DNA of 64,000 nucleotides from Pantoea dispersa (GCF_014155765.1 NZ_SCKT01000001.1:1116001-1180000), one strand, 5' to 3'; shown: positions 43,227-56,912, counted from the first letter of the stretch. Made by a program: numbers and translations. The notes: generated by a model from the sequence alone, not told the origin.

Positions 43227-44426
43227 ATGGCAAGTGAACAGACGTTAACCCCGACGCGGCGCACCGGGCGTACCGCTTTTGGCATTCTTGGTGCCATCAG
43301 TCTCGCGCATCTGCTGAACGATATGCTGCAATCGCTATTACTGGCGATCTATCCGCTGCTGCAGAAAGATTTCAGCCTCAGCTTTGTGCAAATTGGTTTG
43401 ATTACGCTGACATATCAGGTTACGGCCTCATTATTACAACCGCTAATTGGCTATTACACCGACAAATATCCGAAACCCTGGTCACTGCCGGTCGGGATGG
43501 GGTTTACCCTGTTCGGTCTGGTGCTGCTGACCTTTGCCAGCACTTATCCGCAGGTGCTGCTGGCCGCAGCGCTGGTTGGCTGCGGCTCATCGGTGTTCCA
43601 TCCGGAATCGTCGCGCGTGGCGCGTATGGCCTCCGGCGGCCGCCACGGGCTGGCTCAGTCGCTGTTTCAGGTCGGTGGTAATTTTGGCAGCGCGCTCGGG
43701 CCGCTGCTGGCCGCCATCATCGTCGCGCCCTATGGCAAAGGCCATCTCAGCTGGTTCATGCTGGCCGCGCTGCTCGGCATCATTGTGCTGCTGCAGGTGA
43801 GCCGCTGGTACAGCCACCAGCAGCGCGCCACGCAGGCCAGCGCTGCCAGCAGGCCGCGTAACCCCCTGCCGCGCAATAAAGTGGCGCTGGCCATCGGCAT
43901 TCTGCTGCTGCTGATATTCTCCAAGTACTTTTATCTCACCAGCCTGAGCAGCTATTACACCTTCTATCTGATGCACAAATTCGGGCTGTCCGTGCAGGCC
44001 TCGCAGTTCCATCTGTTTGCCTTTCTCGGCGCGGTCGCCGCCGGCACCATTATCGGTGGGCCGATAGGCGATAAAATCGGGCGCAAATATGTCATCTGGG
44101 GATCGATTCTCGGCGTGGCGCCGTTTACCCTGCTGTTACCGCACGCCAGCCTGATGTGGACCAGCGTGCTGAGCGTCATTATTGGTCTGATCCTTGCCTC
44201 GGCGTTTTCCGCCATTCTGGTCTATGCCCAGGAGCTGCTGCCTGGGCGCATCGGCATGGTTTCCGGGCTGTTTTTCGGTTTTGCTTTTGGCATGGGCGGC
44301 CTCGGCGCGGCGGTCCTGGGCGTGGTCGCCGATCACACCAGTATCGAATGGGTGTATCAAATCTGCGCCTGGCTGCCACTTATTGGCCTGTTGACCGCTT
44401 TCTTACCTGATCAGCAGCAGCGCTGA
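43227..44426 (+). CDS. fsr: Fsr, fosmidomycin-resistance MFS exporter
   Basis: 399 residues, 12 membrane helices. The sequence follows E. coli Fsr: GILGAISLAHLLNDMLQSLL near the N-terminus, SVFHPESSRVARMASGGRHG, LAQSLFQVGGNFGSALGPLL and GPIGDKIGRKYVIWGSILGV. It is a proton-driven exporter conferring fosmidomycin resistance. The ATG follows AGGATCTTT. Confidence 0.96.
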   Translation: MASEQTLTPTRRTGRTAFGILGAISLAHLLNDMLQSLLLAIYPLLQKDFSLSFVQIGLITLTYQVTASLLQPLIGYYTDKYPKPWSLPVGMGFTLFGLVLLTFASTYPQVLLAAALVGCGSSVFHPESSRVARMASGGRHGLAQSLFQVGGNFGSALGPLLAAIIVAPYGKGHLSWFMLAALLGIIVLLQVSRWYSHQQRATQASAASRPRNPLPRNKVALAIGILLLLIFSKYFYLTSLSSYYTFYLMHKFGLSVQASQFHLFAFLGAVAAGTIIGGPIGDKIGRKYVIWGSILGVAPFTLLLPHASLMWTSVLSVIIGLILASAFSAILVYAQELLPGRIGMVSGLFFGFAFGMGGLGAAVLGVVADHTSIEWVYQICAWLPLIGLLTAFLPDQQQR

Positions 44427-44645
44427 GCCCTTTCGGGGGGCAACTATTTTTCTCTGCCCCCCTCCATTCTGCATAAATCCTGCCGATATGCTGAGATAAC
44501 TGAGGAAAATAGCGCTTCGGCTGCGTTTTTGTCTCATTTTTTCAATTTTTTCGTCTTTCACCGCTCAAATGTTTAAACGCGGCGAACGATTGTGCATTAC
44601 ACTAGGTTGTTACAAGCGGATACATTTGCACACAAGGAGACAGGC

Positions 44646-46334
44646 ATGCATCACACTACCCCGTTGATCACCACCATTGTCGGAGGTCTGGTCCTCGCAT
44701 TTCTCCTTGGTATGCTGGCGAATCGCCTGCGCATCTCGCCGCTGGTCGGCTATCTGCTGGCCGGCGTGCTGGCGGGTCCTTTTACCCCGGGCTTCGTCGC
44801 GGATACCAATCTGGCCCCCGAACTGGCTGAACTCGGCGTCATTCTGCTGATGTTCGGCGTCGGTCTGCACTTCTCGCTTAAGGATTTGATGTCGGTAAAG
44901 TCGATCGCCATTCCCGGTGCCATCGCGCAGATCGCGGTCGCCACGCTGCTGGGAATGGGTCTGTCATGGGCGATGGGCTGGTCATGGATGACCGGCCTGG
45001 TGTTTGGCCTGTGTCTCTCTACCGCCAGTACCGTGGTGCTGCTGCGCGCGCTGGAAGAGCGTCAACTGATTGATAGCCAGCGCGGGCAAATCGCCATCGG
45101 CTGGCTGATCGTCGAAGACCTGGTGATGGTGCTGACGCTGGTACTGCTGCCGGCCATCGCCGGCATGCTGGAGCAGGGAAATGCCAGCCCGACACTGCTG
45201 GCGTGGGACCTGTTACTGACCATCGGCAAAGTCGCTGCCTTTATGGTGCTGATGATGGTGGTCGGCCGCCGCGTGGTGCCGTGGATTCTGGCCAAAAGCG
45301 CCGCCACCGGTTCACGCGAGCTGTTTACGCTGTCGGTACTGGCGCTGGCGCTGGGTATCGCGTTTGGCGCGGTGGAATTCTTTGATGTTTCCTTTGCCCT
45401 CGGCGCCTTTTTTGCCGGCATGGTGCTGAATGAATCAGAGCTCAGCCACCGGGCGGCACACGACACACTGCCGCTGCGCGATGCGTTTGCCGTGCTGTTT
45501 TTTGTCTCGGTCGGCATGCTGTTCGACCCGATGATCCTGCTGGAGCAGCCGCTGGCGGTGCTGGGTGCGCTGGCCATTATCGTGCTGGGTAAATCGATTG
45601 CCGCCTGGCTGCTGGTCACGCTGCTCGGCCACTCGCGGCGCACCGCGCTGACCATCTCCGTCAGCCTGGCGCAGATTGGCGAATTCGCTTTTATCCTCGC
45701 CGGACTGGGGATTTCGCTCGGCATGCTGAGCGACGAAGGCCGCAACCTGGTGCTGGCGGCGGCGATTCTCTCCATCATGCTTAACCCGATTCTGTTTACC
45801 GTGCTGGAGCGTTATCTCGACAAAACCGAGACCATGGAAGAGCAGACGCTGGAAGAGGCAATTGAAGAAGAGAAGCAGATTCCGGTGGATATCTGCAATC
45901 ATGCGGTGATTGTGGGTTACGGCCGCGTCGGCAGCCTGCTGGGACAGCAGCTGATGGAAGCTGATGTGCCGCTGGTGGTGGTGGAGAATTCGCGCCCGCG
46001 CGTCGAAGCGCTGCGCGAACAGGGCATCAAAGCCGTGCTGGGTAACGCGGCGCGAGTCGATACCATGGATTTAGCGCGTCTTGACTGCGCGCGCTGGCTG
46101 CTGCTGACCATCCCCAACGGCTATGAAGCCGGGGAAATTGTTACCGCCGCGCGCGAAAAGCGGGCAGATATTGAGATTATCGCCCGGGCGCATTATGACG
46201 ACGAAGTGGCCTATATCATGGAGCGTGGCGCCAATCGCGTGGTGATGGGCGAGCGGGAGATTGCCAACAGTATGTTGCATGTATTGCAGGAAGAGATCGC
46301 GCAAAACCCGATTGTGCGCGAGTGCCCGATTTAA
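44646..46334 (+). CDS. ybaL: YbaL, CPA2-family cation:proton antiporter
   Basis: 562 residues (E. coli YbaL 558). About 12-13 membrane helices: GMLANRLRISPLVGYLLAGV, LAELGVILLMFGVGLHFSLK, SVSLAQIGEFAFILAGLGIS. The C-terminal RCK/NAD-binding domain starts near residue 415 (HAVIVGYGRVGSLLGQQLME) and carries VVENSRPRVEALREQGIKAV. It is a KefB/KefC relative; ion specificity is not established. The start is at ATG 44646 behind AGGAGA. Confidence 0.95.
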   Translation: MHHTTPLITTIVGGLVLAFLLGMLANRLRISPLVGYLLAGVLAGPFTPGFVADTNLAPELAELGVILLMFGVGLHFSLKDLMSVKSIAIPGAIAQIAVATLLGMGLSWAMGWSWMTGLVFGLCLSTASTVVLLRALEERQLIDSQRGQIAIGWLIVEDLVMVLTLVLLPAIAGMLEQGNASPTLLAWDLLLTIGKVAAFMVLMMVVGRRVVPWILAKSAATGSRELFTLSVLALALGIAFGAVEFFDVSFALGAFFAGMVLNESELSHRAAHDTLPLRDAFAVLFFVSVGMLFDPMILLEQPLAVLGALAIIVLGKSIAAWLLVTLLGHSRRTALTISVSLAQIGEFAFILAGLGISLGMLSDEGRNLVLAAAILSIMLNPILFTVLERYLDKTETMEEQTLEEAIEEEKQIPVDICNHAVIVGYGRVGSLLGQQLMEADVPLVVVENSRPRVEALREQGIKAVLGNAARVDTMDLARLDCARWLLLTIPNGYEAGEIVTAAREKRADIEIIARAHYDDEVAYIMERGANRVVMGEREIANSMLHVLQEEIAQNPIVRECPI

Positions 46335-46352
46335 GACGTTATTAATTTGCCA

Positions 46353-46428
46353 GGTCGCCATGAATGGCGCCCCTACCATAGGGTGCGCCGCCATGGAGAC
46401 CCATGTAGGGTGCGCATTCATGCGCACC
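46353..46428. repeat. Pair of 'CATTCATG'-centred palindromes
   Basis: GTCGCCATGAATGGCGCCCC (about 46354-46373) and GGTGCGCATTCATGCGCACC (46409-46428), each next to a GTAGGG or CCCTAC end. They fill the gap between the convergent ybaL and gsk. The second has the same length and centre as the palindrome at 51687-51706. Confidence 0.8.
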
Positions 46429-46479
46429 GTTTCACACAGCGCAGTCATCCATGACGGATCGCTGGTCAACCCGCCGTTA

Positions 46480-47781
46480 TTACCTGTCCCAGTAAGACTC
46501 TTCTAAACTGTCTTCCCGCTCCGGCAGCCCGCGCGTCAGACGCGGTGAGTGCTGGTTCAGCACCTGATAACTGACGCGGTTGGCATATTTGCACACCTGC
46601 GCCAGCGACGAGTAGGTCAGGTATTCGCGGGCGTGTTTGCTGGAGTTTGGCACTTTCTGACGGTGGAAATTGTTGGCGGTAATATCGTGCAGCAGCGCCG
46701 CCAGCGCGCCATCACCGGCACCGTTGGTGTTCATGATCTTCTCCGGACCACCCATGTAAGGCGCAATGTGCGAGAAGATCCGCAGCGGCTGCTGGCAATC
46801 CTGATGACGCATGGCGCGGCTGAACTCAAACTGGTTGAACTCGGCAATCGCCCCCGGCAACAGCGGATGATTGGTTTTGCGCTTGAACGCCTCTTCGGTG
46901 AATCCGGCCATATACAACCCGGTCGGTCCGGCGGTGCACAGCACCAGATCGACCCAGTCCAGCGCCATGTTGGAGGCCAGCAGCGGATCCGCTTCGCCGG
47001 TCAGCGCGAACGCTTCCTCTTCATTCATCGCCACAATCGAGACGTGTTCGCGCAGGAAATCGCGCCAGAACTGCGGGTTATCCTGAATCACATATTTGGT
47101 ACCGAGCGTCAGCACCACCGGTACATTGTGCTTTTTGGCGAACTCAATGGCCCGCAGCGTCGCTTCCGGCATCGGTTCACCCGGCTGACAGCGCACCAGG
47201 TAGGACGTCAGCACCAGCGCCGACGCACCGGCAATCACCTCTTCCGGAATACTGGCAGCCTGCAGCTGGTTCATCAGGCCAGGGCTGATAGCAAAGGTGC
47301 GCTCGCCCTGCTCGCCGATCAGGGTAAAGCAGCGGCCAATGGCGCCATCGACGCCCTGCAGGAAGTTAAGGTCCATGCGGCTGGAGGTATTGCACAGGTA
47401 GCGATAGGCGTAACCGCCAATCTGGATGTTGTTACACATCACGCCGAGCAGCACCGAACGGTCATCAGCCAGCACCGAGTAATTGTGCAGCGTATTACCG
47501 ATGGTACCGCCGGCAAACTGGTGGCTGATCAGCTGCTCGCGCATCAGCTCGTTGTACAGCGCTTCGGCGGTCGCATCGTCGATCACCAGCGAATGACCGG
47601 CGCTCAGGCCATAGCGCTGCAGGAAGTCGTCATCGACTTTGGCTTCGATATCCACCAGCGTCTGGTCGATACCCACCACCCAGCTGCCCTCTTCCTGCTC
47701 CTGCTGGGAAGCCTGCAGCAGCGGATCGCGCGCGTTGACGGGGAAATAGTGTTTGGATTTGCGTTTGCCGGGAAATTTCAT
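46480..47781 (-). CDS. gsk: Gsk, inosine-guanosine kinase
   Basis: 433 residues (E. coli 434). PfkB-family sugar kinase that phosphorylates inosine and guanosine with ATP for purine salvage. Motifs: WVVGIDQTLVDIEAKVDDDF near the start, FAGGTIGNTLHNYSVLADDR, GVMCNNIQIGGYAYRYLC, and the C-terminal anion hole NTNGAGDGALAALLHDI. The E. coli neighbour aes is missing between gsk and hemH. Confidence 0.97.
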   Translation of the reverse strand: MKFPGKRKSKHYFPVNARDPLLQASQQEQEEGSWVVGIDQTLVDIEAKVDDDFLQRYGLSAGHSLVIDDATAEALYNELMREQLISHQFAGGTIGNTLHNYSVLADDRSVLLGVMCNNIQIGGYAYRYLCNTSSRMDLNFLQGVDGAIGRCFTLIGEQGERTFAISPGLMNQLQAASIPEEVIAGASALVLTSYLVRCQPGEPMPEATLRAIEFAKKHNVPVVLTLGTKYVIQDNPQFWRDFLREHVSIVAMNEEEAFALTGEADPLLASNMALDWVDLVLCTAGPTGLYMAGFTEEAFKRKTNHPLLPGAIAEFNQFEFSRAMRHQDCQQPLRIFSHIAPYMGGPEKIMNTNGAGDGALAALLHDITANNFHRQKVPNSSKHAREYLTYSSLAQVCKYANRVSYQVLNQHSPRLTRGLPEREDSLEESYWDR

Positions 47782-47839
47782 GAAAGCTGCCGTCAGGGAA
47801 AATCAGGCAGAGAATGATATCACATTCTCTGCCGCACCC

Positions 47840-48799
47840 TTAGCGGCGCGCTTGTACCAGCTGCACCATCATCTCGATGTGCTCATCATCCGCATTAAGC
47901 GCCGGAATGTATTCAAATTTCTCGCCGCCAGCGTGCAGGAAGATTTCGCAGTTTTCGCCGCTGATCTCCTCCAGCGTCTCGAGGCAGTCCGCCGCAAAGC
48001 CCGGACTCATCACCTGCACATGTTTAATCCCTTTAGCCGGCAGGCTTTTCATGGTCTCATCCGTGTACGGCATCAGCCATGGCTCGCGGCCAAAGCGCGA
48101 CTGGAAGGTCATCATGATTTTATGCGGCGCAATGCCGAGCGCGGCGGCCAGGGCATCGGTGGTGTCTTTACAGCGCAGCGGATAATCGTCGCCTTCATTG
48201 GCGAAGCGCTGCGGAATGCCGTGGTAAGAGAGCACCAGCAGATCCGGCTCGCCGTGTTGGGCAAACGAGCGCTCTACCGAGGCCTTCAGCGCGGCGATAT
48301 AGGCCGGATGTTCGGCGTAATCGCGGATAAACGCCACTTCCGGCAGGGAACGCAGCGGTTTAAAGCTGGCCGCCAGGCCATCCCACACTGCCGCCACGGT
48401 GGAGCAGGAGAACTGCGGATAGAGCGGCAGCACGATGAATTTGGTCACGCCCTGCGCCAGCAGACGCTCCACCGCACCGTTGAGGCTCGGCTGGCCGTAA
48501 CTCATGCCCAGCTCTACCGGCATATCCAGCCGCTGCGCCAGCGCAGCACGCTGCCGCTTGCTGAACACCATCAGCGGGGAACCTTCGTCCATCCACACCG
48601 ATGCGTACAGCTTCGAAACACGCGGCGAGCGGAACGGCAGAATGATGAAATTGAGAATCGGCCACCACAGCCAGCGCGGCGTATCCACCACGCGCGGATC
48701 GCCGAGGAACTGTTTCAGATAGCGTTTCACCGCCGCGGTGGTCGGTGCGTCTGGTGTACCTAAGTTAACCAGTAAAACCCCAGGCTTATCTTGCCTCAT
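47840..48799 (-). CDS. hemH: HemH, ferrochelatase
   Basis: 319 residues (E. coli 320). It inserts Fe2+ into protoporphyrin IX, the last step of heme synthesis, at the membrane face. Motifs: [47 protein letters not shown] with the metal His, and [20 protein letters not shown] with the catalytic Glu. It lies between gsk and adk. Confidence 0.98.
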   Translation of the reverse strand: MRQDKPGVLLVNLGTPDAPTTAAVKRYLKQFLGDPRVVDTPRWLWWPILNFIILPFRSPRVSKLYASVWMDEGSPLMVFSKRQRAALAQRLDMPVELGMSYGQPSLNGAVERLLAQGVTKFIVLPLYPQFSCSTVAAVWDGLAASFKPLRSLPEVAFIRDYAEHPAYIAALKASVERSFAQHGEPDLLVLSYHGIPQRFANEGDDYPLRCKDTTDALAAALGIAPHKIMMTFQSRFGREPWLMPYTDETMKSLPAKGIKHVQVMSPGFAADCLETLEEISGENCEIFLHAGGEKFEYIPALNADDEHIEMMVQLVQARR

Positions 48800-48882
48800 T
48801 GTATTTCCTTGATGTCGCAGACAATGGTTCTGAATCGGGGGAAATTGTAGCGGAAAAAGCGGAGGGGGAAAGCAATTGCTGC

Positions 48883-48905
48883 AAAAGGGCCGGACAACCG
48901 GCCCT
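48883..48905 (-). terminator. Terminator after adk
   Basis: On the minus strand AGGGCCGG-TTGT-CCGGCCCT is followed by TTT, nine bases after the adk stop. Confidence 0.9.
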
Positions 48906-48914
48906 GGTCACCAC

Positions 48915-49616
<702 letters not shown>

Positions 49617-49710
49617 TTATGACCCGCACACCACAAGGCAACGGGCCCCCGGGCGCTGAAAGGCCTACTTTGACCTGCTTTAGCGCGGTGCGCCAGTAGC
49701 ACGCACGTTT

Positions 49711-50538
49711 TTAAGAATTTCGGCTGTCTCTGAGCACCTCGCGCAGCCTTTTTTTTAGCGCAGCGGTGACGTTCTGCGGCTTATTGCCGTTGCCGCGTAC
49801 GCTGACCGGCAAAAACAGGCGATGCGGCGCGGGCAGCAGCTGCATATCCGCGGGCAACGCTGGCAGCGCACTGCCGGGCGGCAAGGGCAGCAGCGCAAAC
49901 GGCAGGCCGGGCTGGTGAATCGACTGCAGCGTGAAGGGCGTATCCAGCGTCAGGCTATCGACACTGGCAACGTTGAAGGGTTGCCATTCGTCCTGCGCCA
50001 TGCACTCCAGCGCGCGTTCCGGCGCGTCACCCAGCGCCAGTCCCTGTTCGAACAGCCGCAGTTCGCTGCGCACCAGCGTACTAAAATCATGGGTACGCAG
50101 CGCAATCAGCACCAGATCGTCGCTCAGCATCGCATGCTGATTCAGCTGGGTGACAAACAGTCGTGCCTCGCTGATGAGTCGTTTATGCAACACGCTGGCG
50201 AAGGAGCCGGACGCGTGCGTCACGCCCTGGCTCTGGCAGGCGTTCAGATTGCGCACCCGGCCCTGCTGCATATCGACGTGATCGACCAGCGCGATATTGC
50301 CCGCCATCATCGGCAGGGCCGGCAGCACGCTGAGTTCGCTGACCGGATATTGCGCGGCGTAGCGCGTCTGATTGCGCGCCTGCTCCTGGCGCAGAAACAG
50401 TTGCGAGAGCAGCACGCGCGCGATGTGCAGTGAAGGGGCAAAAAACAGATCGTAATTTTCCAGCCGATAGTGACGGGACAGCAAGCCGCGCAGCCGATCG
50501 CGCGCCGCCGCCCTGGCAGTAGCCTGTTGTGAAGTCAT
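49711..50538 (-). CDS. Uncharacterised protein divergent from a LysR gene
   Basis: 275 residues, soluble, no signal peptide. I do not recognise the family. Visible stretches: ENYDLFFAPSLHIARVLLSQ, a central QSQGVTHASGSFASVLHKRL, SDDLVLIALRTHDFSTLVRS and a basic C-terminus (TAALKKRLREVLRDSRNS). Pro/Leu-rich segments near 215-245 suggest an extended linker. It is divergent from the LysR gene at 50728, and both are inserted between adk and htpG, which are neighbours in E. coli. Start codon uncertain (ATG 50538 or GTG 50541). Confidence 0.7.
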   Translation of the reverse strand: MTSQQATARAAARDRLRGLLSRHYRLENYDLFFAPSLHIARVLLSQLFLRQEQARNQTRYAAQYPVSELSVLPALPMMAGNIALVDHVDMQQGRVRNLNACQSQGVTHASGSFASVLHKRLISEARLFVTQLNQHAMLSDDLVLIALRTHDFSTLVRSELRLFEQGLALGDAPERALECMAQDEWQPFNVASVDSLTLDTPFTLQSIHQPGLPFALLPLPPGSALPALPADMQLLPAPHRLFLPVSVRGNGNKPQNVTAALKKRLREVLRDSRNS

Positions 50539-50727
50539 CACGTGACATTTCTCTTGGTTATTCTGCTGTGTGAAGCTGGCGCTGGCAGCGGACATCGCCG
50601 CTGCTGTACACAGCGAAGCCGGTCCGTCAACCCGCCAGATTAAGCAGGAAAGGTTAGGTTAATGCGGCTGGACATTAAAATGATATAAACTGACAATCCC
50701 TGTTAGGTTTTTACACAGGGGATGAGT

Positions 50728-51597
50728 ATGACCGCGCTTCCGTCGTTACGTGCACTGCACTATTTTCATCAGGCGGCGCTGCATTGCAGCTTTAGCGTCG
50801 CGGCCGAATGTCTCCATGTCACCCACAGCGCCATCAGCCATCAGATTCGCCAGCTGGAGAGCTGGATGGGCAAACCCCTGTTCATCCGCACTAACGGGCG
50901 CGTGCGCTTAACCTCTCACGGCGAACGTCTGCTGGTGAGCTGCCAGAAAGCCTTTAGCGAACTCTCTACCACCTGCGTAAGTATTCGCACCGGGATGCGC
51001 AATCACCTGAGCGTTGCCTGTACCCCAAGTTTTTTATCCCAGTGGCTGATTCCGCGCATCAGCAGCTTTTACCAGTGCTATCCCGATATTGAAGTGCAAT
51101 TTCAGCCGCAGGGCGAGATTGCTCAGCTGCGCAGCGAACACACCGATGTGCTGATCCTCAGTTATGAACAGGCGCCGGACGACGACATAGATGCCTCGCT
51201 CATCAGCGATGATTACGTTGGCCCGCTGTGCGCCCCACAGTACGCGGCGCGTTTTCACAGCGAGCAGGATCTGGCGTCGCTGCCGCTTTTGCACGCCGAT
51301 ACCCGCCTGCAGGCCTGGGCCGAATGGGCGAAGATCAGCGGCGTGCGCGGTAATTTTTGGCTGGGCAAACATTTCGATAATCTGACGCTGGCGATTCAGG
51401 CCGCGAGAAACGGGCTGGGCGTGATTGTGGCGCCGCGCCTGCTGGTGCGTCAGGAGCTGAACGACGGCACGCTGATTGCGCCGCTGGGGTTTGTGCGCGC
51501 CGACCGTGCCACCTGGATGATGACCAAGCGGTCACGCCAGCACGATGCGGAGATTACGTTGTTCCGGGATTGGCTGCGGGATGAAGCGCTGAAGTAA
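50728..51597 (+). CDS. LysR family regulator (GcvA/AmpR-like)
   Basis: 289 residues. The helix-turn-helix LRALHYFHQAALHCSFSVAA, ECLHVTHSAISHQIRQLESW and the phrase GKPLFIRTNGRVRLTSHGER are of the GcvA/AmpR branch. The substrate domain includes CTPSFLSQWLIPRISSFYQC. ATG 50728 stands six bases behind AGGGG, whereas ATG 50722 touches it. Its likely target is the divergent unknown gene. Confidence 0.88.
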   Translation: MTALPSLRALHYFHQAALHCSFSVAAECLHVTHSAISHQIRQLESWMGKPLFIRTNGRVRLTSHGERLLVSCQKAFSELSTTCVSIRTGMRNHLSVACTPSFLSQWLIPRISSFYQCYPDIEVQFQPQGEIAQLRSEHTDVLILSYEQAPDDDIDASLISDDYVGPLCAPQYAARFHSEQDLASLPLLHADTRLQAWAEWAKISGVRGNFWLGKHFDNLTLAIQAARNGLGVIVAPRLLVRQELNDGTLIAPLGFVRADRATWMMTKRSRQHDAEITLFRDWLRDEALK

Positions 51598-51612
51598 GCA
51601 AGGGCGGCATAA

Positions 51613-51640
51613 ATAAAAAAGGTCGTCATTAATGACGACC
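51613..51640 (-). terminator. Terminator of htpG
   Basis: GGTCGTCATT AATGACGACC (51621-51640) is a perfect 20-base palindrome. On the minus strand it is followed by six T and then ATTT. Its sequence also resembles the CATTCATG repeats, so a repeat appears to serve as a terminator. Confidence 0.8.
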
Positions 51641-51686
51641 CTACAGAGAGTGGACAGTTGTCGAATCGGTGCCAGGTAACCTGTAG

Positions 51687-51706
51687 GGTCGGCATTCATG
51701 CCGACC
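51687..51706. repeat. CATTCATG-centred palindrome
   Basis: GGTCGGCATTCATGCCGACC, preceded by CTGTAG. It shows the same architecture as the unit at 46409-46428. Confidence 0.8.
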
Positions 51707-51726
51707 GTTCCGATTACCGCACTGCG

Positions 51727-53601
51727 TTACGCCGTCAGCAACTGATTCATGCGGCGGATAAACTGGTTAGGATCGTCCAGCGTGCCGCGCTCGGCCAGCA
51801 GCGCCTGATCCAGCAGCAGTTCAACCCACTCCGCAAAGCGCGCTTCATCCTGCGTATCAGCCACGCGTTTCACCAGCGTATGCTCCGGGTTGATCTCAAA
51901 GATGTACTTCACTTCCGGCACATCCTGACCGGCCGCGGCGAACAGCTTCGCCATCTGCGTGGTCATTTCGTTGGCGTCGGTGGTGACAATCGCTGGCGTG
52001 TCGGTGAGGCGATGGGTCAGGCGCACCTCTTTGACACGCTCGCCCAGCAGGGTTTTCACGCGATCGACGAACGGCTCCAGCGCTTTTTCCGCTTCCTTCT
52101 GCGCTTCCGTCTCTTCGTCCGCCAGCTTGCTCAGCGACTCATCCGCTTTGCTCACCGACTGGAATGCTTTGCCATCGAACTCCGTCAGGTAGCTCATCAT
52201 CCACTCGTCGATACGATCGGACAGCAGCAGGACCTCGATGCCTTTCTTACGGAACAGTTCCAGATGCGGGCTGCTTTTCGCGGCGGCATAGCTGTCGGCA
52301 GTGATGTAGTAAATCTTCTCCTGCCCTTCAACCATGCGGCTAACGTAATCGTCCAGCGAAACGGTCTGCGCCGCACCTTCGCTCTGGGTGGTGGCGAAAC
52401 GCAGCAGTTTAGCAATCGCCTCCTGGTTGGCATGATCTTCCGCCGGGCCCTCTTTCAGCACCAGACCGAACTCTTTCCAGAACTGCTGATATTTCTCTGC
52501 GTCGTCTTTGGCCAGTTTTTCCAGCATCTGCAGGCTGCGTTTGGTCAGCGCGGCGCGCAGGCTCTGCGTGACGCGGCTGTCCTGCAGGATCTCACGGGAA
52601 ACGTTGAGCGGCAGATCGCTGGAATCTATCAGGCCACGCACAAAGCGCAGGTAGTTGGGCATGAACTGTTCCGCGTCATCCATGATGAAGACGCGCTGCA
52701 CGTACAGTTTCAGACCGTGCTTGCTGTCGCGGTTCCACATGTCGAACGGCGCACGCGACGGGATGTACAGCAGGCTGGTGTACTCCTGCTTACCTTCGAC
52801 GCGGTTGTGACTCCAGATGGCCGGATCGCTGAAATCATGGGCGATGTGTTTGTAGAACTCGTTGTACTCTTCGTCGCTGATTTCGCCTTTGTTGCGCGTC
52901 CACAGCGCCTGGGCTTTGTTGATCTTCTCCCAGGTGACGGTATCGTTCTCTTCGTCTTTGGTCTCGATCTCCACCGGCAGCGCGATGTGATCGGAATATT
53001 TGCTGATCACGTTGCGCACGCGCCACGCGTCGAGGAAGTCATCTTCGCCTTCACGGAAGTGCAGCGTAATTTCGGTGCCGCGATCGGCTTTCTCAATCTC
53101 CGCCAGCGTATACTCGCCTTCGCCGGCGGATTCCCAGAACACGCCTTCGTCGGCTTTGGCGCCCGCAGCACGGGTGCGTACCGTCACTTTGTCAGCCACG
53201 ATAAACGCCGAGTAGAAACCGACGCCGAACTGGCCGATAAGCTGGCTGTCTTTTGCCTGATCGGAACCCATCGATTCCAGAAACGCTTTGGTACCGGATT
53301 TCGCGATGGTGCCGAGGTTTTCAATCACCTCATCACGGCGCATACCGATGCCGTTATCGCTCAGCGTCAGCGTGCGTTTTTCCTTGTCGACCGAGATACG
53401 CACGCGCAGGTCGCCATCGCCTTCGTACAGATCCGGCGTCGACAGTGCGCGGAAGCGCAGCTTGTCAGCCGCATCGGAGGCATTGGAGATCAGTTCACGC
53501 AGGAAAATCTCTTTGTTTGAATAGAGGGAATGGATCATCAGGTGCAGAAGTTGTTTTACCTCTGACTGGAAGCCACGCGTCTCTTGTCCTTTCATGGTCA
53601 T
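51727..53601 (-). CDS. htpG: HtpG, Hsp90 chaperone
   Basis: 624 residues, as E. coli. GHKL ATPase domain 1-215 ([59 protein letters not shown]), middle domain with the catalytic Arg region ([12 protein letters not shown]) and C-terminal dimer domain ([20 protein letters not shown]). The start at 53601 ([11 protein letters not shown]) is five bases behind GAGG; the E. coli form begins two codons later. A sigma-32 promoter precedes it. Confidence 0.98.
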   Translation of the reverse strand: MTMKGQETRGFQSEVKQLLHLMIHSLYSNKEIFLRELISNASDAADKLRFRALSTPDLYEGDGDLRVRISVDKEKRTLTLSDNGIGMRRDEVIENLGTIAKSGTKAFLESMGSDQAKDSQLIGQFGVGFYSAFIVADKVTVRTRAAGAKADEGVFWESAGEGEYTLAEIEKADRGTEITLHFREGEDDFLDAWRVRNVISKYSDHIALPVEIETKDEENDTVTWEKINKAQALWTRNKGEISDEEYNEFYKHIAHDFSDPAIWSHNRVEGKQEYTSLLYIPSRAPFDMWNRDSKHGLKLYVQRVFIMDDAEQFMPNYLRFVRGLIDSSDLPLNVSREILQDSRVTQSLRAALTKRSLQMLEKLAKDDAEKYQQFWKEFGLVLKEGPAEDHANQEAIAKLLRFATTQSEGAAQTVSLDDYVSRMVEGQEKIYYITADSYAAAKSSPHLELFRKKGIEVLLLSDRIDEWMMSYLTEFDGKAFQSVSKADESLSKLADEETEAQKEAEKALEPFVDRVKTLLGERVKEVRLTHRLTDTPAIVTTDANEMTTQMAKLFAAAGQDVPEVKYIFEINPEHTLVKRVADTQDEARFAEWVELLLDQALLAERGTLDDPNQFIRRMNQLLTA

Positions 53602-53643
53602 TGCTACCTCAACAGAATCGGGGTTGATCAATTGTTGAGAGTG

Positions 53644-53671
53644 AAATGGGGATGGTGGGAAGAATTTCAAG
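53644..53671 (-). promoter_or_regulatory. Sigma-32 heat-shock promoter of htpG
   Basis: On the minus strand CTTGAAA, 13 bases, CCCCATTT: both elements fit the RpoH consensus (CTTGAAA, CCCCATNT) and the spacing is right. The -35 overlaps the base of a 9-base hairpin (GCCGGTATC...GATACCGGC) that may end recR transcription. Confidence 0.93.
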
Positions 53672-53701
53672 CCGGTATCGCAGCAGGATACCGGCAAGTG
53701 G

Positions 53702-54306
53702 TCAGAATTTAATCTTGTGCCGTCCGGCAAGCGAGTGTGACAGCGTTGTGCCGTCGACCATTTCCAGTTCACCGCCGACCGGAACCCCGTGCGCAATGCG
53801 GCTGGCGTCAACGCCATACTGGCCGCACAGCTCGGCGATATAGTTAGCCGTGGCTTCGCCTTCCACCGTTGGGTTGGTGGCGAGGATCACCTCCTGCAGC
53901 GTCTCACGTTCAAGGCGCTGCTCCAGCCGATCCAGGCCAATATCCTGCGGGCCGATGCCGTCCAGCGGCGACAGATGGCCCATCAGCACAAAGTAGCGAC
54001 CGCCAAACTGGCCGGTCTGCTCGATGGCGTGGATATCCGCCGGGCTCTCCACCACGCAAATCTGGCCGTTTTGCTGACGGCGGGGATTGGCGCAGATGGT
54101 GCAGATCTCCTGCTCGGTGAAGGTGCGGCAGTCGGAACAGTGGCCGATCTCTGCCATGGCGCGGGTCAGCGCCTGCGCCAGACGCATGCCACCGCTGCGA
54201 TCGCGCTGCAACAGATGAAACGCCATGCGCTGCGCCGATTTCGGGCCAACGCCCGGCAAACAGCGCAGCGACTCCATCAAAGCTTCAAGCAGTGGACTGG
54301 TTTGCA

Positions 54307-54307
<1 letters not shown>
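53702..54307 (-). CDS. recR: RecR, recombination mediator
   Basis: 201 residues, as E. coli. N-terminal helix-hairpin-helix ([20 protein letters not shown]), zinc finger [16 protein letters not shown], Toprim domain ([20 protein letters not shown]) and Walker B-like C-terminus. With RecO and RecF it loads RecA on gapped DNA. It starts within the ybaB stop codon (TGATG). Confidence 0.98.
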
Positions 54308-56665
<2,358 letters not shown>

Positions 56666-56912
56666 GTGGATTCAATCACTGGAGTTGTTTAACCTGGCAC
56701 AGCAGCACGCTCAGTTGCGCCGATTCTGCCGTGGGACTTAGGGGAAAAATGCGGTGACGCAAACCCTGTTTATTTTGACAGGAGTGTAACAGCCACAGCC
56801 GGATATGCCTATACCCGTGATACGTTGCGCGCTGCGCTTCAGGGCGGAATACGCCTGTCAGGGAGTGCGAAGAGTGGCGCCGCCGGACATGAAGGCTGGC
56901 GGCGCGATGGCC

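Noticed and set aside
46549-47817. 422-codon open frame opposite gsk
   Set aside because: Antisense shadow. The gsk strand carries the kinase motifs and a sensible start.
51658-53520. 620-codon open frame opposite htpG
   Set aside because: Antisense shadow of the Hsp90 gene, with shadow-like composition and no domain.
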